64,000 nucleotides of DNA from Solibacillus sp. FSL H8-0538 (GCF_038003525.1 NZ_JBBOPI010000001.1:983001-1047000); one strand, 5' to 3'. Counted from the stretch's first letter, positions 9,833 through 17,970 are shown. Made by a program: numbers and translations. The notes: generated by a model from the sequence alone, not told the origin.

Positions 9833-10479
9833 TCGTCGTTGTATGCTCTGGAGGACCCTCTACGGAAATATGTAATCTAGTTCCTTATCATGAGACCGCA
9901 AATGTTGTTTTTATCGGAGCGGACCGGGGTGCCTATTATTTACTTGAAAAAGGCATTGTCCCGCACGCTATTGTTGGCGATTTCGATTCAGTTACGGAAC
10001 TGGAGTGGCAACAACTAGAGGAAGTGGTAGACAATGTGGAAAAGTTTCAGGCAGAAAAGGACGAAACGGACACGGATTTAGCGCTGTTGAAGGCATTAAC
10101 ATATAACCCAAGCGAAATCGTATTAACGGGTGTAACAGGTGGACGTCTGGATCATTATGAAGCCGCGCTGCGCTCAGTATGTCGTTTGCAACTGGAGTAT
10201 CCTGCCATTCGAATTAAAATCGTCAATACGTACAATGAACTGCGGTTTTTAACGCCTGGTACGCACGATCTTGACAAGCATGAGCTTTTTCAATATATAT
10301 CTTTTTTTGCGCATAATGAGCATGTAGATGAGGTGACATTACGTGGTGTGAAGTATGAGACGACTGCAGAACCAATGGCGCTCTCCTCGTCACGTTTTAC
10401 AAGTAATGAAATCATTGCGGACAACGCGTATATCGAATTTACTTCAGGCATATGCTTAATGATAAGAAGTGTTGATTAA
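9829..10479 (+). CDS. thiN: Thiamine pyrophosphokinase
   Basis: It transfers pyrophosphate from ATP to thiamine to make TPP. The N-terminal catalytic domain shows the family pattern GADRGA, VGDFDS and KDETDTDLAL, followed by TGVTGGRLDH; a small beta-rich C-terminal thiamine-binding domain closes the protein. The 216-residue length matches B. subtilis ThiN (YloS). It overlaps rpe by 4 nt and ends 14 nt before spoVM, the same neighbour as in B. subtilis. Confidence 0.93.
   Translation: MIVVVCSGGPSTEICNLVPYHETANVVFIGADRGAYYLLEKGIVPHAIVGDFDSVTELEWQQLEEVVDNVEKFQAEKDETDTDLALLKALTYNPSEIVLTGVTGGRLDHYEAALRSVCRLQLEYPAIRIKIVNTYNELRFLTPGTHDLDKHELFQYISFFAHNEHVDEVTLRGVKYETTAEPMALSSSRFTSNEIIADNAYIEFTSGICLMIRSVD
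10428..10456 (+). promoter_or_regulatory. Candidate sigma-E promoter for spoVM, inside the 3' end of thiN
   Basis: GTATATC at 10428-10434 and CATATGCT at 10449-10456, separated by exactly 14 nt, resemble the sporulation sigma-E consensus (ATATT-like -35, CATA-type -10). In B. subtilis spoVM is transcribed in the mother cell by sigma-E. The -10 match is partial, so this is tentative. Confidence 0.35.
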
Positions 10480-10493
10480 AGGGGGAGCTTTCT

Positions 10494-10583
10494 TTGAAAG
10501 TTTACACATTTCAACTACCAAAATTCATTAGCAGTATGACACGTGCCTGTATTAACCTATTTAGAAGAGAACCGAAGAAGTAA
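10494..10583 (+). CDS. spoVM: SpoVM, spore morphogenesis amphipathic micro-protein (29 aa)
   Basis: This tiny mother-cell peptide binds the convex forespore membrane and anchors the SpoIVA coat basement layer. The 29-codon frame begins with TTG, preceded 6-7 nt upstream by a strong SD (AAGGGGGAG). From memory of the 26-residue B. subtilis protein, identities include Met1, Lys2, Tyr4, Thr5, Leu8, Pro9, Lys10, Phe11, Arg17, Ala18, Phe23 and Arg24. Pro9 is the residue that breaks the helix and is needed for localisation. The Gly13-Gly14 pair is replaced by Ser-Ser, residue 19 is Cys, and a three-residue tail (PKK) is added. It lies between thiN and a terminator facing rpmB, exactly as in B. subtilis. 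Confidence 0.9.
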   Translation: MKVYTFQLPKFISSMTRACINLFRREPKK

Positions 10584-10587
10584 AAAG

Positions 10588-10620
10588 AAACTGCTAACGC
10601 CCTGCGTTGGCAGTTTTTTT
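10588..10620 (+). terminator. Rho-independent terminator after spoVM
   Basis: A 13-bp stem (AAACTGCTAACGC with GCGTTGGCAGTTT, one G-U pair) with a CCT loop is followed by a run of T. It ends the priA-to-spoVM transcript, 4 nt after the spoVM stop. Confidence 0.9.
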
Positions 10621-10683
10621 GGTAGATAAGAATTCTAACCTTGAAGTTGTAGTCATACCCCAACATTTCGTATAAAACCAAAT

Positions 10684-10714
10684 AAAAAAACATCGACCCA
10701 TAATATGGTCGATG
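10684..10714 (-). terminator. Terminator of rpmB (minus strand)
   Basis: The inverted repeat CATCGACC (10691-10698) and GGTCGATG (10707-10714) is followed on the minus strand by seven T (10684-10690). It lies 17 nt past the rpmB stop. Confidence 0.85.
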
Positions 10715-10730
10715 CCTTTTATTCACGCGA

Positions 10731-10919
10731 TTAAACGCGTTCGATTTTACCTGATTTTAATGCACGAGCAGAAACCCATACGCGCTTAGGCTTACCGTCA
10801 ACTAAGATACGAACCTTTTGAAGGTTAGCACCCCAAGTACGTTTAGAAGCGTTCATTGCGTGTGAACGGTTGTTGCCTGTACGAGCTTTACGGCCAGTAA
10901 TTACACATTGTTTTGGCAT
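10731..10919 (-). CDS. rpmB: Ribosomal protein L28
   Basis: This is a 62-residue basic large-subunit protein with the typical beginning [12 protein letters not shown] and the [12 protein letters not shown]-like core. It has no zinc-binding CxxC pair, so it is the C-minus paralogue type. It is the only clear gene on the minus strand here, convergent with spoVM, as in B. subtilis. A good SD (AAGGAGG on the minus strand) precedes the ATG by 9 nt. It has its own promoter and terminator. Confidence 0.96.
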   Translation of the reverse strand: MPKQCVITGRKARTGNNRSHAMNASKRTWGANLQKVRILVDGKPKRVWVSARALKSGKIERV

Positions 10920-10988
10920 TGTAAATTTCCTCCTTACAGATGAATCTGAAAGCTATATATTTCAGTTCGATATTTCACATACCATAAT

Positions 10989-11017
10989 AATTTAACATAC
11001 CTGCCTAATGAGTGCAA
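10989..11017 (-). promoter_or_regulatory. Candidate sigma-A promoter of rpmB
   Basis: On the minus strand, TTGCAC (11012-11017) and TAAATT (10989-10994) are separated by 17 nt, about 70 nt upstream of the rpmB start. Confidence 0.5.
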
Positions 11018-11166
11018 GATATTTTGAACAACCTTTCAAGAAAAAAACCTTTACACCTAATTTTCGTTCTCAATAGATATTACGATATACGGAAATTGAG
11101 GAAAGTATATAAATAAATAGAAAGGAGATGTGTCTTTCTAATATTAATATTTCATTTCACATAATT

Positions 11167-11430
11167 GGCTCTACACCAAAATCTGAACTTGACAGCACAT
11201 TCCACTCCAGGCGGTCGCTTTCCGCGGGCGTGGCTTGAGCCTCCTCGGGCCAACACGATGTTGGTCACGAAGGCGTTGCCACAGGACGTGGCGTTCTTAG
11301 CCTTGGATCCTAAAAGCTTCGTGCGGGGTCTCAAGGCTCACGCTTTTCCCGCAGGAGTCGCCGCCTTCCGTTCCATGTGCCTATAAAGTAGTTCACTTTC
11401 TTTTAAAGTAAAGGACATGTTTTGGTAAAG
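11167..11430. repeat. Full-length 264-bp GC-rich interspersed repeat element
   Basis: This block is much richer in GC than its surroundings. It begins GGCTCTACACC and ends TTTTGGTAAAG. A shorter, inverted relative is present at 33741-33858. Inner parts form inverted repeats: CTTGAG/CTCAAG arms, a CCAACA-CGA-TGTTGG hairpin and a GCCAC-GTGGC hairpin. From memory, elements with the segment CCACTCCAGGCGG are common between genes in Bacillales, often miscalled as small proteins. A 73-codon open frame crosses it but has no SD or family resemblance. A non-autonomous mobile element or a structured RNA are both possible; its function is not known to me. Confidence 0.75.
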
Positions 11431-11860
11431 GCCCACATAATTCCCTATATATTTTTAAATTGTATAAAGTGCGTATTTCAAAGTAAAAGAAAGGGCTAAT
11501 ACTATTGGATATATAAGCCGCGATTCTATGATGCCGCAAACCATTTGAAAATTATCTTAAAGCAACACCAATTACGATGCATTTCTGCAAATATACGATT
11601 AAGAGAATATGAATGGCTATGGGGAAGTACATGTAGCCTAGATTTTCTTTTCAGATGAACTTAATTATAGTATTCAACCAAAATAATAAAAACCTTCATT
11701 TATTACTATTTTTCTACTAAGGAATAATTGTTTTGAGGTTGCTTCAAATAGGAAAGGAAATTCATTGTTTTTTGTCGAATGTTGTCTCCCTTTTTTTCGG
11801 TAGTACTAGACGAACGCTAACGATTTCTTTTATAATCGGCTTTTGTGTAGTACAATAATG
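11431..11860. other. Gene-poor AT-rich gap between the repeat and yloU
   Basis: No supported gene was found. A stretch of about 51 codons without a stop (11500-11658, plus strand) has no start or SD and could be a gene remnant. Near the right end TACAAT (11851-11856) could be a -10 for yloU, but no good -35 is 17 nt upstream. An 8-nt-loop inverted repeat CGATT/AATCG lies just before it. Confidence 0.4.
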
Positions 11861-11891
11861 ATTAGTCAAAAAGAGCCAAGGGGGCATACTT

Positions 11892-12254
11892 ATGTCAGTA
11901 GAATTAAATAACGAATTCGGCCAAATTGATATTTCAAATGATGTGATTGCACAAATTGCTGGCGGAGCAGCGATCGAATGCTACGGCATCGTCGGTATGG
12001 CATCTAAACACCAAATTCGCGATGGATTAACAGATATTTTACGTAAAGAAAATTTCGCTAAAGGTGTTCTTATTCGCCAAGAAGATGAAAACCTACATAT
12101 TGATATGTACATTATTGTAAGTTATGGCACGAAAATTTCCGAAATAGCTTATCAAGTCCAATCAAAAGTACAATATACAGTAAATAAAACATTAGGTATG
12201 AGCGTTAAATCAGTTAATATTTTTGTTCAAGGCGTTCGTGTAACGAATGTGTAA
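11892..12254 (+). CDS. yloU: Asp23/Gls24-family envelope-stress protein YloU
   Basis: This 120-residue protein belongs to the Asp23 (DUF322) family, small membrane-associated proteins linked to cell-envelope homeostasis. Visible features are an N-terminal beta strand region, then GGAAIECYGIVGMASK, the conserved family segment, and a C-terminal KSVNIFVQGVRV strand. A strong SD (CAAGGGGG) precedes the ATG. It is 9 nt upstream of fakA, and this pairing is conserved in Firmicutes. The precise molecular role is not established from sequence. Confidence 0.88.
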   Translation: MSVELNNEFGQIDISNDVIAQIAGGAAIECYGIVGMASKHQIRDGLTDILRKENFAKGVLIRQEDENLHIDMYIIVSYGTKISEIAYQVQSKVQYTVNKTLGMSVKSVNIFVQGVRVTNV

Positions 12255-12263
12255 GAGGAGGAA

Positions 12264-13925
12264 ATGAATCGGATGAAGTCACTAGACGGAATTAAATTTG
12301 CAGAAATGGTGCAAATGGGTGCACACCACCTGTACCAAAATGCAGGTTATGTTGATTCGCTAAACGTATTCCCGGTACCGGACGGGGATACAGGGACAAA
12401 CATGAACTTGTCCATGACATCGGGTGCAAAAGAAACAGAAGTGCAAGCAAGTGCGCACATCGGTAAAACAGCACAGGCATTATCAAAAGGTTTACTAATG
12501 GGTGCTCGTGGGAACTCTGGGGTAATTTTATCGCAATTATTCCGCGGCTTTGGTAAATCAATCGAAAAACAAGAAATAATCGATGGACGCATGTTAGCTA
12601 ATGCATTCCAAGCGGGTGTAGATACTGCCTATAAAGCAGTGATGAAACCAGTAGAAGGAACAATCCTTACTGTTGCTCGTGAAGCAGCGGCTAAAGGCGT
12701 GGAAGTTGCAGAAACTGAGGACGACCTTATTGCGGTAATGGAAGCATTCGTAACAGAAGCGAAGGCATCGCTTGATCGTACACCAGAGTTACTACCTGTT
12801 CTTAAAGAAGTAGGGGTAGTCGATAGTGGTGGTCAAGGGCTTTTATTCGTTTACGAAGGATTCCTTGCGTCTATGAAGGGCGAAGAATTACCTGTACGTA
12901 ACGAATCTTCTTTAGATGATTTAATTAATGCAGAGCACCACCGTGTTCAAGATTTCATGGACACAGCGGATATTGAGTTTGGCTATTGTACAGAAATTAT
13001 GGTGCGCTTAGAAGCAGATAAAGTACCATTTGATGAAGAACAATTCCGCCAAGAGTTAAATCCAATGGGTGACTCTTTACTTGTTATTTCAGACGATGAG
13101 GTTGCGAAAGTACATATTCACTCGGAAACTCCGGGTGCTGTACTAGCTGCAGGTCAAAAATACGGTAGCTTAATTAAAATTAAAGTAGACAATATGCGTG
13201 AACAACATTCAGCAATCGTTGGAGAAGCACCTCAAGCTCCTTCTACTCCTGTGAAGAAGCAGCAAAAGCATCCATATGCAGTTGTAACAATTGCGATGGG
13301 TGAAGGTGTTGCGGGACTACTTCGTTCAATCGGTGCATCTTATGTTATTGAGGGTGGCCAAACAATGAACCCTTCAACAGAAGACATCGTAAAAGCGGTT
13401 CGGGAAATTGGTGCAGAACGCGTACTGATTTTACCAAACAATAAAAACATCATTATGGCGGCAGAACAAGCGGTGGAGTTACTTGATATCGAAGCAGCTG
13501 TTGTACCGACAAAAACAATACCTCAAGGGATGGCGGCCGTATTAGCGTTTAACCCTGAAGTATCAGTGGAAGAAAATAAAGCAAATATGACTGACGGTTT
13601 TGCACATGTGAAAACGGGACAAGTGACGTTTGCTGTACGCGATACTTCAATTGATGGCGTAGAAATCCGCAAAGACGATTTTATGGCCCTTGCAGAAGGT
13701 AAAATCATTTTATCGACACGAAAAATGATGGACGCAGCGAAGCAAGTACTTGAAAACTTAGCAGATGAGGACTCTGAAATTATTACAATTATTTATGGTG
13801 AGGATGCAACTGCAGAGCAAGCAGCTGAACTTTCAGATTTCATCGAAGCAAATTATCCGGATGTAGAAGTAGAAATTATTGAAGGAAAACAAGCTTTATA
13901 TCCATTTATTCTTTCAGTTGAATAA
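12264..13925 (+). CDS. fakA: Fatty acid kinase subunit FakA (YloV, DAK2/DhaL domain)
   Basis: It phosphorylates fatty acids held by a FakB partner, feeding exogenous fatty acids into phospholipid synthesis. The N-terminal DhaL-type ATP-binding domain carries NVFPVPDGDTGTNMNLSMTSG-type metal/ATP ligands near residues 31-51, followed by a GARGNSGVILSQ glycine loop. A middle and a C-terminal DegV-like domain complete the 553 residues. AGAGGAGG lies 2 nt before ATG 12264 and 11 nt before ATG 12273, so the start could be either, three codons apart. FakB is not in this window; the lipid regulator fapR follows 4 kb downstream. Confidence 0.9.
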   Translation: MNRMKSLDGIKFAEMVQMGAHHLYQNAGYVDSLNVFPVPDGDTGTNMNLSMTSGAKETEVQASAHIGKTAQALSKGLLMGARGNSGVILSQLFRGFGKSIEKQEIIDGRMLANAFQAGVDTAYKAVMKPVEGTILTVAREAAAKGVEVAETEDDLIAVMEAFVTEAKASLDRTPELLPVLKEVGVVDSGGQGLLFVYEGFLASMKGEELPVRNESSLDDLINAEHHRVQDFMDTADIEFGYCTEIMVRLEADKVPFDEEQFRQELNPMGDSLLVISDDEVAKVHIHSETPGAVLAAGQKYGSLIKIKVDNMREQHSAIVGEAPQAPSTPVKKQQKHPYAVVTIAMGEGVAGLLRSIGASYVIEGGQTMNPSTEDIVKAVREIGAERVLILPNNKNIIMAAEQAVELLDIEAAVVPTKTIPQGMAAVLAFNPEVSVEENKANMTDGFAHVKTGQVTFAVRDTSIDGVEIRKDDFMALAEGKIILSTRKMMDAAKQVLENLADEDSEIITIIYGEDATAEQAAELSDFIEANYPDVEVEIIEGKQALYPFILSVE

Positions 13926-14024
13926 TATAGCGAAACTTTATAAAGTGTAAGGCATAGGGGATGTATCTCACGATGGTTTTGCTATTCATTGCGGGAAAAT
14001 TAAGTATTGTTCATGAATGAATTG

Positions 14025-14060
14025 GAGGTGTCTCATAAGGAAATTGAGACACCTCTTTTC
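14025..14060 (+). terminator. Terminator after the yloU-fakA operon
   Basis: A perfect 11-bp stem, GAGGTGTCTCA (14025-14035) and TGAGACACCTC (14045-14055), is followed by TTTTC. It lies 100 nt past the fakA stop. A 66-codon open frame spanning it is not a credible gene. Confidence 0.85.
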
Positions 14061-14120
14061 TGCAACGTTAGGCATTGTCAACAGCGGCAAAAATATTAAT
14101 CGCAATACTTTATTAAATAG

Positions 14121-14170
14121 CCAGGGCTGTGTCAAAAATGAGGACTTACACTTTTGCCATAGCCTCTTGG
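14121..14170. repeat. Long imperfect hairpin in the fakA-sdaAB gap
   Basis: GGCTGTGTCAAAA (14125-14137) pairs with TTTTGCCATAGCC (14152-14164), and outer CCA/TTGG extends the stem. The arms resemble the GGCTGTGTCAAAA hairpins seen at ends of some Firmicute insertion sequences and as bidirectional terminators. No transposase is nearby. Confidence 0.55.
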
Positions 14171-14272
14171 CGTATTTAATAGAATATGGGATAAATTTGT
14201 TGTTTTGTGTAATATAAAGGGAATGGTAAACTGATATTATTAAATATCACAAAAAATAAGGGGGTAATTGGT

Positions 14273-14935
14273 ATGAAATTTACATCTGTCTTTGATATTA
14301 TTGGTCCTGTTATGATTGGCCCTTCTTCATCTCATACAGCGGGAGCGGCGCGAATTGGTCGTGTTGCTCGTGACTTATTTGGACGTCAACCGAAATACGT
14401 GAAAATCTATTTATACGGTTCATTTGCTGAAACGTATCGCGGGCATGGAACGGATATTGCCATTGTCGGTGGTTTACTAGATTATGATACGGATGATGAA
14501 CGGATAAAAATAGCATTTGAGAATGCGAAGCAAGCAGGTTTGTCGTTTGAATTTATTCCGGAGACAGCCAACCGCGAGCATCCAAATACGGCTCGGTTAG
14601 TTATGGGGGATGACGAAAGCGAAATGAGTGTTGAGGGGATATCGATTGGCGGCGGAAAAATAGAAATTAGTGAAGTGAACGGTTTTAAGTTGCGTTTAAC
14701 AGGTGGTATGCCAGCAATTCTTGTCGTTCATGATGACCGTGCAGGCTGTATTGCTAATGTAGCAAACTGCCTTGCAATGCATGACGTCAATATTGGACAT
14801 ATGGAAGTATCGCGTATTGAACGTGGTCTAACAGCGTTAATGGTCATTGAAGTGGATCAAAATATTGATGAGCGCATAATAGAGCAAATCTCATATATTC
14901 CACATATAACGAAAGTGTCAAAAATTAATAATTAA
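14273..14935 (+). CDS. sdaAB: L-serine dehydratase, iron-sulfur-dependent, beta subunit
   Basis: This is the regulatory/beta part of the oxygen-sensitive [4Fe-4S] L-serine deaminase that makes pyruvate and ammonia. The N-terminal domain shows GPVMIGPSSSHTAGA, the hallmark of the beta domain. A C-terminal ACT domain (about 145-220) is expected to bind serine. The 220 residues match B. subtilis SdaAB. The SD AAGGGGG lies 9 nt upstream. The catalytic alpha subunit follows after 13 nt. Confidence 0.95.
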   Translation: MKFTSVFDIIGPVMIGPSSSHTAGAARIGRVARDLFGRQPKYVKIYLYGSFAETYRGHGTDIAIVGGLLDYDTDDERIKIAFENAKQAGLSFEFIPETANREHPNTARLVMGDDESEMSVEGISIGGGKIEISEVNGFKLRLTGGMPAILVVHDDRAGCIANVANCLAMHDVNIGHMEVSRIERGLTALMVIEVDQNIDERIIEQISYIPHITKVSKINN

Positions 14936-14948
14936 GGGGTGAGTGTAA

Positions 14949-15845
14949 ATGGATGTATTATTTCAAAATGTTCGAGAGCTTGTTGAACGTGCAGACAAAG
15001 AGGGAAAATTCATTTCAGAATTAATGATTGAGCAGGAAATGGCGATGAGTGGCCGTACGCGCGAAGTAATTATGGCGCAAATGGACCGCAACTTAACGGT
15101 GATGGAAGAAGCGGTAGAGCGTGGATTAAAAGGCGTGCAATCCGTGACAGGTTTAACAGGCGGAGATGCGGTACTTATTCAAAACTATATTGCAACAGGG
15201 AAATCTTTATCAGGAGATTTATTATTAGATGCAGTAAGTAAAGCGGTAGCAACAAATGAGGTAAATGCCGCAATGGGTACTATTTGTGCGACACCAACTG
15301 CAGGTTCTGCGGGTGTTGTACCTGGTACACTGTTTGCTGTGCAAAATAAATTGAACCCAACACGTGAGCAAATGATTCGCTTCCTGTTCACATCAGGTGC
15401 GTTTGGCTTTGTTGTAGCGAATAATGCATCGATTTCTGGTGCAGCTGGTGGTTGTCAGGCAGAAGTTGGTTCTGCGGCAGGAATGGCAGCAGCGGCAATT
15501 GTTGAAATGGCAGGTGGCACACCGCAGCAATGTGCGGAAGGCTTTGCGATTACTCTGAAAAACATGCTTGGTCTTGTATGTGATCCCGTTGCTGGTTTAG
15601 TTGAAGTACCTTGTGTCAAACGTAACGCAATGGGAGCGGCGAACGCGCTAGTAGCTGCTGATATGGCGCTAGCAGGAGTAACGAGTCGCATTCCGTGCGA
15701 TGAGGTCATTGGCGCAATGTATCGTATTGGCCAGGCAATGAGTCCTAACTTAAAAGAAACAGCCCGCGGAGGTTTAGCAGCAACACCAACTGGTAGAGCA
15801 TTAGCTGCGAAGATTTTCGGAGGAGCTGTTATGCAAGGTGAATGA
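14949..15845 (+). CDS. sdaAA: L-serine dehydratase, iron-sulfur-dependent, alpha subunit
   Basis: This is the catalytic subunit, holding the [4Fe-4S] cluster that activates the serine hydroxyl. Cysteine-containing conserved segments are visible (AMGTICATPTAGSAGVVPG, GGCQAEVGSA, LVCDPVAGLVEVPCVKRN), giving the expected cluster ligands. The 298-residue length is standard. Its last 8 nt overlap recG, an arrangement shared with B. subtilis; metabolism and DNA repair are linked here only by operon structure. Confidence 0.95.
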   Translation: MDVLFQNVRELVERADKEGKFISELMIEQEMAMSGRTREVIMAQMDRNLTVMEEAVERGLKGVQSVTGLTGGDAVLIQNYIATGKSLSGDLLLDAVSKAVATNEVNAAMGTICATPTAGSAGVVPGTLFAVQNKLNPTREQMIRFLFTSGAFGFVVANNASISGAAGGCQAEVGSAAGMAAAAIVEMAGGTPQQCAEGFAITLKNMLGLVCDPVAGLVEVPCVKRNAMGAANALVAADMALAGVTSRIPCDEVIGAMYRIGQAMSPNLKETARGGLAATPTGRALAAKIFGGAVMQGE

Positions 15846-17886
15846 GTTTTTATCTCAGCCTGTTACACAGCTAAAAGGAATCGGCAAAGAGACAACGGAA
15901 CATTTAATTGCAATCGGTATTCATACGATTGGCGATTTGATTTGGACGTTTCCGTATCGTCATGAGGATTTTCGTTTAAAAGATTTAACTGAAACACCAC
16001 ATAATGAGCGTGTCACGATCGAGGCGCGGGTTGAAAGTGCACCAACTGCTCTTTTTTTAGGGAAAAATAAATCACGCCTGCAATTTTCTGTACTTGCAGG
16101 TCGTCATTTAGTAAAGGTTGTTTTTTTCAATCAAAATTATTTGCGTCAAAAGCTCACGCCGGGCATGGTTATTACGGTTACAGGGAAATGGGATCGTGGC
16201 CGCCAAGTAATCGTCGGTTCAACCGTTAATTTTGGTCCAAAAACAGAGCAAGTTGATTTTGAACCAGTGTATAGTTTAAAAGGAAATTTACAGCAAAAGC
16301 GTTTCCGCAAATATATGCGCCAAGCTTTGGATAGCCTAGGTGCAGAAATAGCGGAAACATTACCTGCTAAAATACGCGAAGATTACAAATTACTTAGCAT
16401 TGTTGATGCGTTAGAGGGAGTTCATTTTCCGATAAATGCAGCACATGCGAAACAAGCAAGAAGACGTTTTGTATATGAGGAGCTGCTACAGTTCCAATTA
16501 CGTATCCAAGCACTTCGTAAAGCGAATAAGGAAAATGAAAAAGGGCTATCCATTGCCTATGATGTCAATAAGTTGCGTGAATTTATTACGACATTACCTT
16601 ATGATCTGACCGGCGCACAAAAACGAGTTGTCAATGAAATATGTAAAGATTTAAAAGAACCTCAGCGCATGAATCGCTTGTTACAAGGGGATGTAGGATC
16701 TGGAAAAACAGTCGTGGCAGCACTCGGTTTATATGGAGCTGTTACAGCGGGGTATCAGGGCGCATTAATGGCGCCTACTGAAATTTTAGCGGAACAGCAT
16801 GCTGAAAATTTACATGCTTGGTTTGATGATATTGGTGTGCGTGTTGCGCTATTATCTGGTTCGACGAAAGCGAAGGCGCGGCGTGAATTGTTAGCTGAAC
16901 TTGCTACCGGTAATATTGATATTTTAATAGGGACGCATGCGCTGATTCAGCCGGATGTTGTGTTTGAAAAACTTGGCTTTGTTATTACTGATGAGCAGCA
17001 CCGCTTTGGGGTAGAGCAACGTCGGATTTTACGCGATAAAGGGGAAAATCCAGATGTGCTGTTTATGACGGCAACACCGATTCCGCGAACCCTTGCGATT
17101 ACGGTATTCGGTGAAATGGATGTATCAATTATTGATGAGCTGCCTGCAGGGCGTAAAGAAATTGAAACACATTGGATGAAAAAAGAACAACTTAGTAGCG
17201 TGCTGGCAAAAATGTCGATGGAACTTGAAGCTGGGCGCCAGGCATATGTAATTTGTCCGCTTATTGAAGAATCGGACAAGCTTGATGTCCATAATGCAGT
17301 AGAAGCATATGAACATCTTGCTACATATTTTGGTAGCCGATTTAAGGTCGGTTTAATGCACGGGCGTTTGCATGCGGATGAAAAGGATTCGGTTATGCGT
17401 GCGTTTAGTGATGGGGAAATTCATGTACTCGTTTCAACGACAGTTGTGGAGGTTGGTGTAAACGTTCCCAATGCGACATTTATGACGATTTATGATGCGG
17501 AGCGTTTTGGTTTAGCGCAGCTTCACCAATTGCGTGGCCGTGTTGGTCGTGGAGAGCATCAATCTTACTGTGTGTTAATTGCAGATCCGAAATCGGATGA
17601 AGGAAAAGAACGCATGACATCAATGACGGAAACGAATGACGGATTCCGCTTAGCAGAAAAAGATTTAGAGCTGCGCGGAGCAGGCGATTTTTTCGGTAAA
17701 CGACAAAGTGGCTTACCTGAATTTAAAATGGCGGATCTTGTACATGATTATCGAGCACTTGAAACGGCAAGGCAAGATGCGGCGCGATTACTTTACGACA
17801 ATACTTTCTGGTCGGATGTGGAATATGCACCGCTACGTAATATGCTGGAAGTTTCTGGTGCATTACATGGTGAACGAATTGATTAA
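15838..17886 (+). CDS. recG: ATP-dependent DNA helicase RecG
   Basis: This branch-migration helicase remodels stalled forks and Holliday-like junctions. An N-terminal wedge OB domain (about 1-180) is followed by SF2 helicase lobes: Walker A GDVGSGKT, the DEQH box in ITDEQHRFG, TATPIPRT, and a C-terminal TRG-like region with GRVGRGEHQSYC. The 682 residues match the family. The start is GTG at 15838, inside the end of sdaAA; GGAGGAG lies about 12 nt upstream. It is terminated just downstream by the hairpin at 17892. Confidence 0.96.
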   Translation: MNEFLSQPVTQLKGIGKETTEHLIAIGIHTIGDLIWTFPYRHEDFRLKDLTETPHNERVTIEARVESAPTALFLGKNKSRLQFSVLAGRHLVKVVFFNQNYLRQKLTPGMVITVTGKWDRGRQVIVGSTVNFGPKTEQVDFEPVYSLKGNLQQKRFRKYMRQALDSLGAEIAETLPAKIREDYKLLSIVDALEGVHFPINAAHAKQARRRFVYEELLQFQLRIQALRKANKENEKGLSIAYDVNKLREFITTLPYDLTGAQKRVVNEICKDLKEPQRMNRLLQGDVGSGKTVVAALGLYGAVTAGYQGALMAPTEILAEQHAENLHAWFDDIGVRVALLSGSTKAKARRELLAELATGNIDILIGTHALIQPDVVFEKLGFVITDEQHRFGVEQRRILRDKGENPDVLFMTATPIPRTLAITVFGEMDVSIIDELPAGRKEIETHWMKKEQLSSVLAKMSMELEAGRQAYVICPLIEESDKLDVHNAVEAYEHLATYFGSRFKVGLMHGRLHADEKDSVMRAFSDGEIHVLVSTTVVEVGVNVPNATFMTIYDAERFGLAQLHQLRGRVGRGEHQSYCVLIADPKSDEGKERMTSMTETNDGFRLAEKDLELRGAGDFFGKRQSGLPEFKMADLVHDYRALETARQDAARLLYDNTFWSDVEYAPLRNMLEVSGALHGERID

Positions 17887-17891
17887 TGACT

Positions 17892-17934
17892 AGAACGTAA
17901 AGAATTTGAAAACAATTCTTGCGTTCTTTTTTTT
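17892..17934 (+). terminator. Terminator after recG
   Basis: Two stacked stems, AGAACG/CGTTCT and AAGAATT/AATTCTT with a small bulge, are followed by eight T. The 3' arm overlaps the -35 box of the fapR promoter. Confidence 0.88.
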
Positions 17935-17947
17935 ATGAATGTATACT
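17919..17947 (+). promoter_or_regulatory. Sigma-A promoter of the fapR-plsX-fabD-fabG operon
   Basis: TTGCGT (17919-17924) and TATACT (17942-17947) have 17-nt spacing. The predicted start at about 17954 falls inside the FapR operator, which would let FapR block its own operon. Confidence 0.7.
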
Positions 17948-17949
17948 GG

Positions 17950-17970
17950 TATTAGTACCAAGTGCTAATA
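17950..17970 (+). promoter_or_regulatory. FapR operator (autoregulatory site)
   Basis: A 21-nt inverted repeat, TATTAGTAC-CAA-GTGCTAATA with one G-U type mismatch, matches the FapR box pattern TTAGTACC...ACTAAT known from Bacillus lipid genes. It is directly downstream of the -10 and 44 nt upstream of fapR. Confidence 0.8.

Noticed and set aside
11165-11386. 73-codon open frame through the GC-rich repeat (plus strand), and an antisense one at 11152-11334
   Set aside because: No SD, no family resemblance, and the frame is not kept in the deleted copy at 33741. It is the kind of spurious small protein often annotated in this repeat.
14017-14217. 66-codon frame after fakA
   Set aside because: It spans a terminator hairpin and a second hairpin, so codons are explained by structure.
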